DNA of 64,000 nt from Aliihoeflea sp052435735 (GTDB taxonomy: Bacteria > Pseudomonadota > Alphaproteobacteria > Rhizobiales > Rhizobiaceae), in the NCBI GenBank assembly GCA_052435735.1, contig JBQVNB010000004.1:1-64000 (forward strand), written 5' to 3'. A program made the translations under genes and the position numbers. The notes under the pieces were generated by a model that saw nothing but the letters and a program-made list of their open reading frames with translations, was not told the DNA's origin and did not search any database. Below are positions 19,675-28,310 of the stretch, in pieces (the first letter of the stretch is position 1; the number at the start of each line of letters is the position of its first letter).

Positions 19675-21111
19675 ATGACCCTAGACCTGTCCCAGAGCCT
19701 CGCCCTCGTCACGCCGGAGATCATCATGGCGGTCGGCGCCATGGTTCTCCTGATGATCGGCGTCTTTTCGGGGCCGCGCGCAAACATGACGGTGACGGGG
19801 CTTGCCGTCGCGGTGCTGATCGGCGTCGGCGCGTGGATGCTGCTCTTCTCGGACTATGGCGAGGGCTTCGCGGGCGCGTTCGTCGCCGACCCGTTCTCCC
19901 GGTTCATGAAGGTGCTGACCGTCATCGGTGCGGTCGTGACGCTGGTCATGTCGGTCGGCTTCGCCAAGGCGGAGAAGTTCGACAAGTTCGAATATCCGGT
20001 CCTGATCATGCTGGCGACGCTCGGCATGATGGTCATGGTGTCGGCCAACGACATGCTGACGCTCTATATGGGCCTCGAACTGCAGTCGCTCGCGCTCTAC
20101 GTCGTTGCTGCCTTCAATCGCGACAATGTTCGCTCGACGGAAGCCGGCCTGAAATACTTCGTCCTCGGCGCGCTGTCCTCGGGCATGCTGCTCTATGGCA
20201 TCTCGCTCGTCTACGGCTATACGGGCAATACCGGCTTCACCGAGATCGCGGCCGCGCTGTCCGGTGGCGAACGCTCGCTCGGTCTCGTCTTCGGTCTCGT
20301 TTTCGTTCTGGCAGGCCTTGCCTTCAAGATTTCGGCCGTCCCGTTCCACATGTGGACGCCGGACGTCTATGAAGGCGCGCCGACGCCGGTGACGGCCTTC
20401 TTCGCCGCCGCGCCCAAGATCGCCGCCATGGCGCTTCTGGTGCGCGTCACGGTCGGTGCATTCCAGCCGGTCGCGCCGGACTGGCAGCAGATCATCGTCT
20501 TCATCTCGATCGCCTCGATGGCGCTCGGCGCCTTCGCCGCGATCGGCCAGCGCAACATCAAGCGCCTGATGGCCTATTCGTCGATCGCCCATATGGGCTT
20601 CGCGCTGGTCGGCCTTGCCGCCAATAGCCAGGCGGGTGTGCGCGGCGTCGCGATCTACATGCTGATCTACCTCGCCATGACGCTCGGCACCTTCGCCTTC
20701 ATCCTCGCCATGCGCCGCAAGGATGGGCACGTCGAACAGATCGACGAACTGGCGGGCCTGTCCTCGACCAATCCCGTCATGGCGACGCTGCTGACGATCC
20801 TGATGTTCTCGCTCGCCGGCATCCCGCCGCTCGCAGGCTTCTGGGGCAAGTGGTACGTCTTCCTCGCCGCGATCGAAGCGCAGCTCTATCCGCTGGCGAT
20901 CATCGGCGTCATCGCCTCCGTCGTCGGCGCCTACTACTATCTGCGTATCATCAAGCTGATGTGGTTCGACGAGCCGGCGGGTGGTTTCGTGCCGATGGCG
21001 GGCGAACTGCGCCTCGTCCTCGGCGCGTCCGGCGCGTTCGTCCTGTTCTACGTGCTGATCGGTGGCCCGATCGGCACCATGGCCGAGGCCGCCGCGCGCA
21101 GCTTCTTCTGA
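19675..21111 (+). CDS. nuoN: NADH-quinone oxidoreductase subunit N
   Basis: NuoN is the third antiporter-like pump subunit of complex I and usually closes the operon, as here. The 478-residue protein has the conserved LYMGLELQSLALYVVAAFNR helix, KISAVPFHMWTPDVYEGAPT with its key lysine, and YSSIAHMGFALVGLA. It lies 15 bp after nuoM. The biotin ligase gene follows after 4 bp, so it is probably read through from the same transcript. Confidence 0.97.
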   Translation: MTLDLSQSLALVTPEIIMAVGAMVLLMIGVFSGPRANMTVTGLAVAVLIGVGAWMLLFSDYGEGFAGAFVADPFSRFMKVLTVIGAVVTLVMSVGFAKAEKFDKFEYPVLIMLATLGMMVMVSANDMLTLYMGLELQSLALYVVAAFNRDNVRSTEAGLKYFVLGALSSGMLLYGISLVYGYTGNTGFTEIAAALSGGERSLGLVFGLVFVLAGLAFKISAVPFHMWTPDVYEGAPTPVTAFFAAAPKIAAMALLVRVTVGAFQPVAPDWQQIIVFISIASMALGAFAAIGQRNIKRLMAYSSIAHMGFALVGLAANSQAGVRGVAIYMLIYLAMTLGTFAFILAMRRKDGHVEQIDELAGLSSTNPVMATLLTILMFSLAGIPPLAGFWGKWYVFLAAIEAQLYPLAIIGVIASVVGAYYYLRIIKLMWFDEPAGGFVPMAGELRLVLGASGAFVLFYVLIGGPIGTMAEAAARSFF

Positions 21112-21115
21112 CGGC

Positions 21116-21958
21116 ATGGCATTCGCGCTTGCACCTTCGGCGCTCGCTGCCGGCTACGGCCTGGAAGTCTTCGACACGGTCGGTTCGACCAATGCGGAAG
21201 CGCTCGACCGGGCAAGGGCCGGTGGGCAGGGACGCACATGGTTCGTCTCCGACCATCAGGTGGCAGGTCGCGGGCGGCGTGGCCGTCCCTGGCAGACGCA
21301 GCGCGGCAATCTCGCCGCTTCGCTTCTCCTGACGCCGGACGTACCGCTCGGACAGGCGGCAGCGCTCGGCTTCGTCGCCGGGCTCGCGCTTTCGGATGCG
21401 CTGGAGGCGGTGGTGCCGCAGGCGCGGATCGGCATCGGCGTCGATGGCGGCTCGACTGCGGGCAGGGGGCGCTTCGAGCTCAAGTGGCCGAACGACGTTC
21501 TCGCACATGGCGCGAAGCTTTCGGGTATCCTGCTCGAATCGGCCATGCTGGACCCGGCGCGCTATGCGCTGGTGATCGGCATCGGCGTCAATGTCGTGAC
21601 GTACCCCCAGGACGTGCCTTATCCGGCGACGTCGCTGAATGAGATGGGCGCGGGAATAAACGCGCAGGACCTGTTTCTGGCGCTGTCCGACGCGTGGATC
21701 GACAATGAGCGTTTGTGGCGCGAGGGTCGCGGCCTTGGCGCCATCAGGGAAAAATGGCTCGCCAAGGCGGCGGGTCTCGGATCGGAGGTGGCGGTGCGCG
21801 CGGAAGGACGCGTGGTACGCGGCCGCTTCGAGACGATCGATGAGGAATGCCGGTTCGTCATCCGGGAGAATGACGGAAACACAATCAGGATCGCGGCCGG
21901 CGACGTTCATTTCGGCGCCGTCGCTTCCGCAAGTCTAGACGAGAAAGCAGGAGATTAA
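21116..21958 (+). CDS. birA: biotin--[acetyl-CoA-carboxylase] ligase
   Basis: The enzyme activates biotin with ATP and attaches it to a lysine of biotin carboxyl carrier proteins. The 280-residue protein contains the ligase domain with GRGRRGRPWQT near residue 50 for biotinyl-AMP binding, the KWPNDVL motif near 123, and a small SH3-like C-terminal domain. It lacks the N-terminal DNA-binding domain of E. coli BirA, so it should not repress biotin genes. The start at 21116 follows nuoN directly and the stop overlaps the rnj start (TTAATGG), as in other Rhizobiales. Confidence 0.93.
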   Translation: MAFALAPSALAAGYGLEVFDTVGSTNAEALDRARAGGQGRTWFVSDHQVAGRGRRGRPWQTQRGNLAASLLLTPDVPLGQAAALGFVAGLALSDALEAVVPQARIGIGVDGGSTAGRGRFELKWPNDVLAHGAKLSGILLESAMLDPARYALVIGIGVNVVTYPQDVPYPATSLNEMGAGINAQDLFLALSDAWIDNERLWREGRGLGAIREKWLAKAAGLGSEVAVRAEGRVVRGRFETIDEECRFVIRENDGNTIRIAAGDVHFGAVASASLDEKAGD

Positions 21959-23625
21959 TGGCAGACGACAAGAACGAACTCGTCTTTTGCCCGCTTGGCG
22001 GGGTCGGTGAAATCGGGATGAACTTCGCGCTCTACGGCTTCGGGCCGGCGGCCAAGCGCGAATGGCTGGTGGTGGATGTCGGCGTGACGTTCCCCGACCC
22101 GACGCTGCCCGGCGTCGATTTGGTGCTGCCCGACACGCGCTTCATCGAAAGCCAGATCGACCGGTTGCGCGGCATCGTCATCACGCACGCGCATGAGGAT
22201 CACTACGGCGCGCTGCTCGACACCTGGCCGAAGCTGAAAGCGCCCGTCTGGATGACGCCGTTCTCAGCGGCGATGCTCGAGGCCAAGCGCATTTCGGACA
22301 ATGTCCGCGTCAAGCCGCCGGTCAACATCTACAAGGCGGGCGAGCGCTTCAAGATCGGCCCGTTCGAGATCGAGGCCGTCGCCGTGACGCACTCGATCCC
22401 CGAGCCGGTTTCGCTGGCGATCCGCACGCCGGTCGGCACGGTCGTCCACACCGGCGACTGGAAGCTCGATCCGGCCCCCAACCTGCCGCCGATGACCGAC
22501 GAGAACCGTTTTCGCCAGATCGGCGAAGAGGGTGTGACGGCGCTGATCTGCGATTCGACCAATGCCATGCGTGAGGGCGATTCGCCGTCCGAGCAGGCAG
22601 TCAGCGAAGGCATTCGCGGCGTCATCGAGAAGTCTGTCGGTCGCGTCGCGATCACGACCTTCTCGTCCAATGTCGGCCGCATCGTCTCGATCGCGGAGGC
22701 CGCGCGCGACACCGGCCGCCAAGTTCTCGTGCTCGGACGATCGTTGAAGCGCGTCATCGACGTCGCCGGCGAGCTCGGCTATCTCGACGGCCTGCCGCCC
22801 TTCCTTCAGGAAGAGGATTACGGCTACATTCCGCGCGAGAACGTCGTCGTGCTGTGCACCGGCAGCCAGGGCGAGCCGCGCGCCGCTCTCGCCAAGCTTG
22901 CGCGTGACGAGATGAAGCATGTCGCGCTGACCGCCGGCGACACGGTGGTCTTTTCCTCGCGCGTCATTCCTGGCAATGAAAAGGCGATTCTCGAGATCAA
23001 GAACCAGCTCATCGAGCAGGGTATCAAGATCGTCGAAGACGGCGACGCGCTGGTCCACGTGTCGGGCCATCCGCGTCGCAGTGAACTGCTCAAGATGTAT
23101 TCCTGGGTCAAGCCGCGCATCCTCGTGCCGGTGCATGGCGAAGCCGCGCATCTGGTCGCGCAAGGCTCGCTCGGAGCGAGCGCCGGCATCCCCGAGGTCG
23201 CCCAGGTGCGCAATGGCGACATGATCCGCCTTGCGCCGGGCGCCGCCGAAATCGTCGGGACGGTGCCCTTCGGCCGCCTGATGAAGGATGGCCGCATCAT
23301 CGGCACCGAGCAGGAAGTCGGCGTGCGCGACCGGCGCAAGCTGGCCTTCGCCGGTCATGTCGTCCTCAACGTCGTCCTCGACGATCGCTACGAGATGGCG
23401 GGCGAGCCGGACATCGTCGCCATCGGCGTCGCCGAGACGGATGCCAAGGGCGAAGCGCTCGAGGACATCATGCTGGACGCGGCGATCGGTGCGGTGGAAA
23501 GCATTCCACGCCAGCGCCGCAAGGATCTCGACATGGTGTCCGAGGCGGCGCGCCGCGCTGTGCGTTCGGCCGCGAATGACGCCTGGGGCAAGAAGCCGAT
23601 CGTGACGGTGTTCGTCACGCGCTAA
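21958..23625 (+). CDS. rnj: ribonuclease J
   Basis: RNase J is a metallo-beta-lactamase/beta-CASP nuclease with 5'-to-3' exonuclease and endonuclease activity, used in rRNA maturation and mRNA turnover. The 555-residue protein has the zinc motif THAHEDHYGAL near residue 78, a further ligand in HTGDWKLDP, and the beta-CASP motifs, including CTGSQGEPRAAL and VSGHPRRSELL. The C-terminal domain is present. Alphaproteobacteria have RNase J beside RNase E. The gene is coupled to birA by overlap. Confidence 0.95.
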   Translation: MADDKNELVFCPLGGVGEIGMNFALYGFGPAAKREWLVVDVGVTFPDPTLPGVDLVLPDTRFIESQIDRLRGIVITHAHEDHYGALLDTWPKLKAPVWMTPFSAAMLEAKRISDNVRVKPPVNIYKAGERFKIGPFEIEAVAVTHSIPEPVSLAIRTPVGTVVHTGDWKLDPAPNLPPMTDENRFRQIGEEGVTALICDSTNAMREGDSPSEQAVSEGIRGVIEKSVGRVAITTFSSNVGRIVSIAEAARDTGRQVLVLGRSLKRVIDVAGELGYLDGLPPFLQEEDYGYIPRENVVVLCTGSQGEPRAALAKLARDEMKHVALTAGDTVVFSSRVIPGNEKAILEIKNQLIEQGIKIVEDGDALVHVSGHPRRSELLKMYSWVKPRILVPVHGEAAHLVAQGSLGASAGIPEVAQVRNGDMIRLAPGAAEIVGTVPFGRLMKDGRIIGTEQEVGVRDRRKLAFAGHVVLNVVLDDRYEMAGEPDIVAIGVAETDAKGEALEDIMLDAAIGAVESIPRQRRKDLDMVSEAARRAVRSAANDAWGKKPIVTVFVTR

Positions 23626-23632
23626 AGCGCGC

Positions 23633-23717
23633 GGTGAATGGTGAATGGAAGCCGGCGGCGCGCTTGACACCGCTATAGATCCCTTCCAGTTCACCATTCA
23701 CCATTCACCATTCACCA
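23633..23717. repeat. tandem TTCACCA repeat with inverted partner
   Basis: Four perfect copies of TTCACCA run from 23690 to 23717. Upstream, GGTGAATGGTGAATGG (23633-23648) is the exact reverse complement of 23694-23709, so a 16-bp stem with a 45-base loop can form. The structure fills the gap between rnj and the epimerase and ends just before the epimerase ribosome site. The ladder of 7-mers lets the stem pair in more than one register. Confidence 0.75.
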
Positions 23718-23729
23718 AGGGGAGAGCCG

Positions 23730-24134
23730 ATGCTTGGACGCCTCAACCACGTAGCCCTCGCCGTGCCGGACCTTGCCGCCGCGACCGCGCTTTACCGCGA
23801 TACGCTGGGGGGGCGGGTGTCCGAGCCGCAGGCGCTGCCGGAGCATGGGGTGACGGTGGTCTTCGTCGATGTCGGCAATACCAAGATCGAGCTTCTGGAA
23901 CCATTGGGCGAAGGGTCGAGCATCCAGACCTTCATCGAGAAGAACCCGTCGGGCGGCATGCATCATGTCTGCTATGAGGTAGACGACATTCGGGCGGCAC
24001 GCGACCGCATGAAGGCTTTCGGCGCGCGTGTGCTGGGCGACGGCGAGCCGAAGATCGGCGCCCACGGCAAGCCGGTGATCTTCCTGCACCCGAAGGATTT
24101 CATGGGAACGCTGGTCGAGCTCGAACAGGTCTGA
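23730..24134 (+). CDS. mce: methylmalonyl-CoA epimerase
   Basis: The enzyme interconverts (R)- and (S)-methylmalonyl-CoA on the propionyl-CoA to succinyl-CoA route. The 134-residue protein is a single vicinal-oxygen-chelate unit of usual length. Metal ligands are placed as expected: the His in LNHVALAVPDL, the His in GGMHHVCYEV, and the Glu in GTLVELEQV. GGGGAGAG precedes the ATG. No mutase gene lies nearby, so the enzyme works in trans with genes elsewhere. Confidence 0.93.
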   Translation: MLGRLNHVALAVPDLAAATALYRDTLGGRVSEPQALPEHGVTVVFVDVGNTKIELLEPLGEGSSIQTFIEKNPSGGMHHVCYEVDDIRAARDRMKAFGARVLGDGEPKIGAHGKPVIFLHPKDFMGTLVELEQV

Positions 24135-24237
24135 CGGCGCGCGACCAAGCGACACGTTTGCCCAAGGGTGCAGTTCGGCTAGGGGAGGCGGCACCGATGA
24201 TCGCGGCCGTTGCCGGCGATCCGCATGAGGACGACCT

Positions 24238-24504
24238 ATGACCTGGATTTCCGCTTTCGCGGTCTATTTCATCATCTGGTGGACGGTGCTGTTCGCGATG
24301 CTGCCCTTTGGCCTGCGCACGCAGGACGAAGACGGGGACGTCACCTTGGGCACCACGGCGAGTGCGCCGGCGGGATCTCACATGCTGAAGGCCGTCATCC
24401 GCACCACCATCGTCTCTGCGCTGATCTATGGCGCGTTCTACCTGGCGACGTCCGTATTCGGATGGAGCTTCGACGACATTCCCAGAATCGGGCCCGGCGC
24501 CTGA
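24238..24504 (+). CDS. DUF1467 family membrane protein
   Basis: This 88-residue protein has two membrane helices (about 5-25 and 58-78) flanking a short polar loop with PFGLRTQDEDGDVTLGT. The family is widespread in alphaproteobacteria, almost always next to mce and proS, and has no known function. GAGGACGACC gives a ribosome site before the ATG. The conserved position hints at a housekeeping role in the envelope, but nothing in the sequence points to a reaction. Confidence 0.85.
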   Translation: MTWISAFAVYFIIWWTVLFAMLPFGLRTQDEDGDVTLGTTASAPAGSHMLKAVIRTTIVSALIYGAFYLATSVFGWSFDDIPRIGPGA

Positions 24505-24537
24505 CGACGTGACAAGTATCGATTAATTTCGATGCCC

Positions 24538-24566
24538 AAAAAAAATGCAAGGCACGAGGCCTTGCA
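24538..24566 (-). terminator. minus-strand intrinsic terminator
   Basis: Read on the minus strand, TGCAAGGC pairs with GCCTTGCA around a five-base loop and is followed by eight T residues (the A-run at 24538-24545). This is a textbook intrinsic terminator, yet no minus-strand gene precedes it. On the plus strand the downstream T-run is weak, so it may end the DUF1467 transcript only partly. Confidence 0.7.
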
Positions 24567-24643
24567 AATTTGAACGCGTCCGATCCATTCCAGTTACAGG
24601 CGGCAGCGGGTTAATCGCGCCAGGATCGCATCCTCCCAAGACT

Positions 24644-24671
24644 TTGACCGCGTCGGAAAGCGAAATAAAAT
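24644..24671 (+). promoter_or_regulatory. candidate proS promoter
   Basis: TTGACC (24644-24649) and TAAAAT (24666-24671) are 16 bp apart, close to the housekeeping sigma consensus. Transcription from here would give a leader of about 235 bases before proS. Confidence 0.45.
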
Positions 24672-24751
24672 GCTCGCCTTCTCTGTTATGACGGTGAGAC
24701 TAGACCAATCGTCGCACCGATGTCACCTTAATTCTCGCGCTGTAAGCCCGC

Positions 24752-24775
24752 ATTTTGTGCTGCAATGCACAAAAT
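24752..24775. promoter_or_regulatory. perfect inverted repeat in the proS leader
   Basis: ATTTTGTGC (24752-24760) and GCACAAAAT (24767-24775) are exact reverse complements separated by TGCAAT. This could be a protein operator or an RNA hairpin in the proS leader. The inner TGCTGCAATGCA resembles sites bound by PhaR-type regulators, but one copy is too little for a call. Confidence 0.45.
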
Positions 24776-24915
24776 TCCGGCACGTGCGGGCCCCGTCGCG
24801 TGTCGTCATCGCCCGGGTTTTCAAGGAGCGCTGAAATGGCTATGAAGCGCGGGCGATCGTGGCTCAGTTCGGCCGTTTGATTCCGCGCTTCTCTCTTTCT
24901 CAATGGACGTCCTTG

Positions 24916-26244
24916 ATGCGTTTGTCGCAGTACTTTCTTCCCATCCTGAAGGAAAACCCCCGCGAGGCCGAGATCGTTTCGCACCGGCTGATGCTGCGTG
25001 CCGGCATGATCCGCCAGCAGGGGCAGGGCTCGTTCACCTGGCTGCCGCTGGGCAAGCGCGTGCTCGACAAGGTCAACCGGATCATCCGCGACGAACAGGA
25101 CCGGGCCGGCGCGCACGAAATCCTGATGCCGACCATCCAGTCCGCCGAGCTGTGGCGCGAAAGCGGCCGCTACGACGACTACGGCAAGGAGATGCTGCGC
25201 ATCAAGGATCGCCAGAACCGCGATCTTCTCTACGGCCCGACCAACGAGGAGATGGTGACGGAGATTTTCCGCTCCTACGTCAAGTCCTACAAGGACCTGC
25301 CGCTCAATCTCTACCATATCCAGTGGAAGTTCCGCGACGAGGTGCGCCCGCGCTTCGGCGTCATGCGCTCGCGCGAATTCCTGATGAAGGACGCCTATTC
25401 GTTCGACATCGACTACGAAGCGTCGAAGGCGGCGTATAACCGCATGTTCGTCTCCTACCTGCGCACGTTTACGCGCGTCGGCATGAAGGCGATCCCGATG
25501 CGTGCCGATACCGGCCCGATTGGCGGCGACCTTTCGCACGAATTCATCATTCTGGCCGAGACCGGCGAGAGCCAGGTCTTCTGCGACAAGGCCTATCTCG
25601 ACCTGACCGTGCCGGGCGCGGACACCGATTTTCGCGACGATGCGGCGATGGCCGAGATCGTGCAGCGCTGGACGACGCCCTATGCGGCGACAGAGGAGAT
25701 GCACGACGAGGGCGCGTGGAGCACCGTCGGCGATGGTGACAAGCTCGCCGCGCGCGGGATCGAGGTTGGCCACATCTTCCACTTCGGCGAGAAATATTCC
25801 AAGCCCATGGGGGCCAAGGTGCAGGGCCCGGACGGCAAGGAGCATTTCGTTTCGATGGGCTCCTACGGCATCGGCCCGTCGCGCCTCGTCGCCGGTATCA
25901 TCGAGGCGAGCCACGACGAGAACGGCATCGTCTGGCCGGACGCGGTCGCGCCGTTCGACGTCGGCCTGATCAACATGAAGTCCGGCGATGCCGGCTGCGA
26001 CGCGGCCTGCGACCGGCTCTATGCCGAGCTCGGCGCTTCCGGTCGGGACGTTCTCTATGACGACACGGACAGCCGTGCCGGCGGCAAGTTCGCCACCGCC
26101 GACCTGATCGGCCTGCCTTGGCAGGTGATCGTCGGCCCGCGCGGCGTCGCCGCCAACGAGGCCGAGATCAAGAACCGCAAGACCGGCGAGCGCCGCACCG
26201 TGTCCCTCGATGCGGTCGTGCGCGAACTGGGAGCTGCCGCATGA
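24916..26244 (+). CDS. proS: prolyl-tRNA synthetase, short alphaproteobacterial form
   Basis: The enzyme charges tRNA-Pro with proline. It is a class II synthetase with GPTNEEMVTEIFR and RDEVRPRFGVMRSREFLMKD in the catalytic core, and a C-terminal anticodon-binding domain after about residue 345. At 442 residues it lacks the roughly 180-residue editing insertion of the E. coli enzyme, as is usual in alphaproteobacteria. I start at MRLSQYFLPILKE (24916), the standard N-terminus, not 57 bases earlier. The stop overlaps the lolC start as ATGA. Confidence 0.95.
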   Translation: MRLSQYFLPILKENPREAEIVSHRLMLRAGMIRQQGQGSFTWLPLGKRVLDKVNRIIRDEQDRAGAHEILMPTIQSAELWRESGRYDDYGKEMLRIKDRQNRDLLYGPTNEEMVTEIFRSYVKSYKDLPLNLYHIQWKFRDEVRPRFGVMRSREFLMKDAYSFDIDYEASKAAYNRMFVSYLRTFTRVGMKAIPMRADTGPIGGDLSHEFIILAETGESQVFCDKAYLDLTVPGADTDFRDDAAMAEIVQRWTTPYAATEEMHDEGAWSTVGDGDKLAARGIEVGHIFHFGEKYSKPMGAKVQGPDGKEHFVSMGSYGIGPSRLVAGIIEASHDENGIVWPDAVAPFDVGLINMKSGDAGCDAACDRLYAELGASGRDVLYDDTDSRAGGKFATADLIGLPWQVIVGPRGVAANEAEIKNRKTGERRTVSLDAVVRELGAAA

Positions 26245-27521
26245 GCGAAGCGGTGTCGAAGAAGGGCGCCGGGCCGTTTTCGGCCTTCGAGCGCATGGTC
26301 GCATGGCGCTATCTGCGCTCCAAGCGCAAGGAAACGGTGATCTCGGTCATCTCGATGATTTCCTTCATCGGCATCATGCTGGGCGTGGCGACGCTGATCA
26401 TCGTCATGGCAGTGATGAACGGGTTCCGCGCCGAATTGCTCGACCGCATTCTCGGCATCAACGGCCATCTCGTCGTCCAGCCGATCGAGAGCGGGCTCGA
26501 CGACTATGAGGAGATCGCCGCGCGCTTCAATGGTATTGCCGGCGTGCGCTATGCGATCCCGCATGTCGACGGGCAGGTGCTCGCATCGGGGCGCCGTACG
26601 GCGGGAACGGGCGCGCTGATCCGCGGCGTGCGCGCCGAGGACCTTGCCAAGATGGACAGCGTGTCCGGCAACATCCAGCAGGGCTCGCTCGAAGGCTTTG
26701 CGGGCGACCAGGGCGTCGCGATCGGCAGCCGCATGGCGGAGGCGCTGGGGATCACGGTCGGCGATCCGATCACCTTCGCGTCCGCCGACGGCGACGTGAC
26801 CCCGTTCGGCACGACGCCGCGCGTCAAATCCTACCCCGTCATCGCGGTCTTCCAACTCGGCATGTCGGAATATGACGCGTCGGTGGTGTTCATGCCGATC
26901 GAGGAGGCCCAGCTTTTCTTCAATTCGGATGGCGTCGCGCAGTCGATCGAGGTCTTCGTCGACAACCCCGACGCGGTCGACCAGTTGCGGCCCGCGATCG
27001 AGGACGCGGCGATGCGGCCGGTCTTCCTGACCGACTGGCGACAACGCAACCAGACCTTCTTCTCCGCGCTGCAGGTCGAGCGCAACGTCATGTTCATGAT
27101 CCTGACGCTGATCGTGCTCGTCGCCGCGCTCAACATCATCTCCGGCCTTTTCATGCTGGTGAAGGACAAGGGGCGCGACATCGCGATCCTGCGCACGATG
27201 GGCGCGACGAGCGGCGCGGTGATGCGGATTTTCTTCATGACGGGCGCGGCCATCGGTGTGGTTGGAACGATCGCCGGGGTCGTTCTCGGCGTGGTCGTCT
27301 GCCTCAACGTCGAATCGATCCGCCAGTTCTTCTCCTGGCTCTCGGGAACGACGATCTTCAATCCGGAGCTCTATTTCCTGAGCCAGTTGCCGGCACGCAT
27401 GGACATCGCAGAAACCGTCTCGGTGGTCCTGATGGCGCTCGCGCTATCGTTCCTGGCGACGCTCTTTCCCGCATGGCGGGCTGCGAAGCTCGATCCGGTC
27501 GATGCGCTGAGGTACGAATGA
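26241..27521 (+). CDS. lipoprotein-releasing ABC transporter permease (LolC/LolE type)
   Basis: This inner-membrane permease works with LolD to release lipoproteins to the periplasmic carrier LolA. The 426-residue protein has one helix near 31-55, a large periplasmic domain, and three C-terminal helices in an FtsX-type domain containing KDKGRDIAILRTMGA. Alphaproteobacteria usually have one LolC/E-like permease acting as a homodimer (LolF type). No second permease gene is present here. It is coupled to proS upstream and to lolD downstream. Confidence 0.92.
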   Translation: MSEAVSKKGAGPFSAFERMVAWRYLRSKRKETVISVISMISFIGIMLGVATLIIVMAVMNGFRAELLDRILGINGHLVVQPIESGLDDYEEIAARFNGIAGVRYAIPHVDGQVLASGRRTAGTGALIRGVRAEDLAKMDSVSGNIQQGSLEGFAGDQGVAIGSRMAEALGITVGDPITFASADGDVTPFGTTPRVKSYPVIAVFQLGMSEYDASVVFMPIEEAQLFFNSDGVAQSIEVFVDNPDAVDQLRPAIEDAAMRPVFLTDWRQRNQTFFSALQVERNVMFMILTLIVLVAALNIISGLFMLVKDKGRDIAILRTMGATSGAVMRIFFMTGAAIGVVGTIAGVVLGVVVCLNVESIRQFFSWLSGTTIFNPELYFLSQLPARMDIAETVSVVLMALALSFLATLFPAWRAAKLDPVDALRYE

Positions 27522-28210
27522 TGGCGGCAAAGACCGTATTGCAGCTCAAGGGTGTCGAGCGCTTCTATGAGGATGCGGCGGGCAAGCTCGTCATCCTGAA
27601 GGGCGCCGACTTCACGATCGGCCAAGGCGAGATGGTCGCGCTTGTTGCGCCGTCCGGCGCCGGCAAGTCGACGCTGCTCCACACCGCCGGGCTGCTCGAA
27701 CGGCCGAATTCGGGCGATGTCGTGCTGAACGGGCAGGAGTGCGGGCAATTGTCGGATGATGACCGCACGGCGATCCGCCGCAACGAGATCGGCTTCGTCT
27801 ACCAGTTCCATCATCTGCTGCCCGAATTCTCGGCGCTCGAGAACATCATGATGCCGCAACTCGTGCGCGGTTTGAAATCGAAGGAAGCTTCCGAGCGTGC
27901 GGCGCAGCTTCTCGACTACATGAAGATCGGCCATCGCGGGACGCATCGCCCGGCTGAACTTTCGGGCGGCGAGCAGCAGCGCGTGGCGATTGCCCGCGCG
28001 GTCGCCAACGCGCCCCGGCTTCTGCTGGCGGACGAGCCGACCGGAAACCTCGACCCGGCGACGGCAGGCTACGTTTTCGACGCGCTCGAAGCGCTCGTGC
28101 GCCAGTCGGGCCTGTCGGCGCTGATCGCCACGCACAACCACGAACTCGCCTCCCGCATGGACCGGCGCGTCACGCTGGCCGAAGGCAAGGTCGTCGAAGT
28201 CGTCGCCTGA
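27518..28210 (+). CDS. lolD: lipoprotein-releasing ABC transporter ATPase LolD
   Basis: LolD supplies ATP hydrolysis for lipoprotein release. The 230-residue protein has Walker A SGAGKST near residue 48, the signature LSGGEQQRVAIARA, and Walker B LLLADEPTGNLD followed by the H-loop HNHE. The start codons at 27518 and 27521 are adjacent; the first overlaps the permease stop as ATGA, with GAGG about 6 bp before it. It ends a transcription unit, since a GC-rich stem follows. Confidence 0.94.
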   Translation: MMAAKTVLQLKGVERFYEDAAGKLVILKGADFTIGQGEMVALVAPSGAGKSTLLHTAGLLERPNSGDVVLNGQECGQLSDDDRTAIRRNEIGFVYQFHHLLPEFSALENIMMPQLVRGLKSKEASERAAQLLDYMKIGHRGTHRPAELSGGEQQRVAIARAVANAPRLLLADEPTGNLDPATAGYVFDALEALVRQSGLSALIATHNHELASRMDRRVTLAEGKVVEVVA

Positions 28211-28230
28211 TCGATACCCGTGAAAATTGT

Positions 28231-28260
28231 GCCGGGAAGGGAACGATCCCCCAGCCCGGC
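28231..28260 (+). terminator. possible terminator after lolD
   Basis: GCCGGG (28231-28236) pairs with CCCGGC (28255-28260), with an inner GGGA/TCCC stem. Only a loose T-rich stretch follows, so termination may be partial. Confidence 0.4.
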
Positions 28261-28310
28261 CATTTGTCCTTTGAAGGGACGGCGCTCCGGCGCCAGCGGG
28301 ACATAAGAAA

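Larger units (their letters stand above)
24538..24700 (-). ncRNA. candidate small RNA ending at the minus-strand terminator
   Basis: A strong terminator with no coding gene upstream suggests a short minus-strand transcript. A loose promoter (GTGACA, 18 bp, TAGTCT) around 24704-24733 would give an RNA of roughly 150-160 bases. The 5' end is approximate and the promoter match is weak. I do not recognise the RNA as a named family. Confidence 0.35.
24505..24915. other. structured 411-bp gap before proS
   Basis: No protein gene is credible here. The gap holds a minus-strand terminator (24538-24566), a plausible plus-strand promoter for proS (24644-24671) and a perfect 9-bp inverted repeat (24752-24775). 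The base composition is more AT-rich than its surroundings. Confidence 0.7.

Noticed and set aside
23664..23679. TTGACA followed by TATAGA as a promoter for mce
   Set aside because: The two hexamers are only 4 bp apart, far from the 16-18 bp needed.
23690..23717. A short CRISPR-like array
   Set aside because: The four heptamers are directly adjacent with no spacers and no cas gene is in the window.
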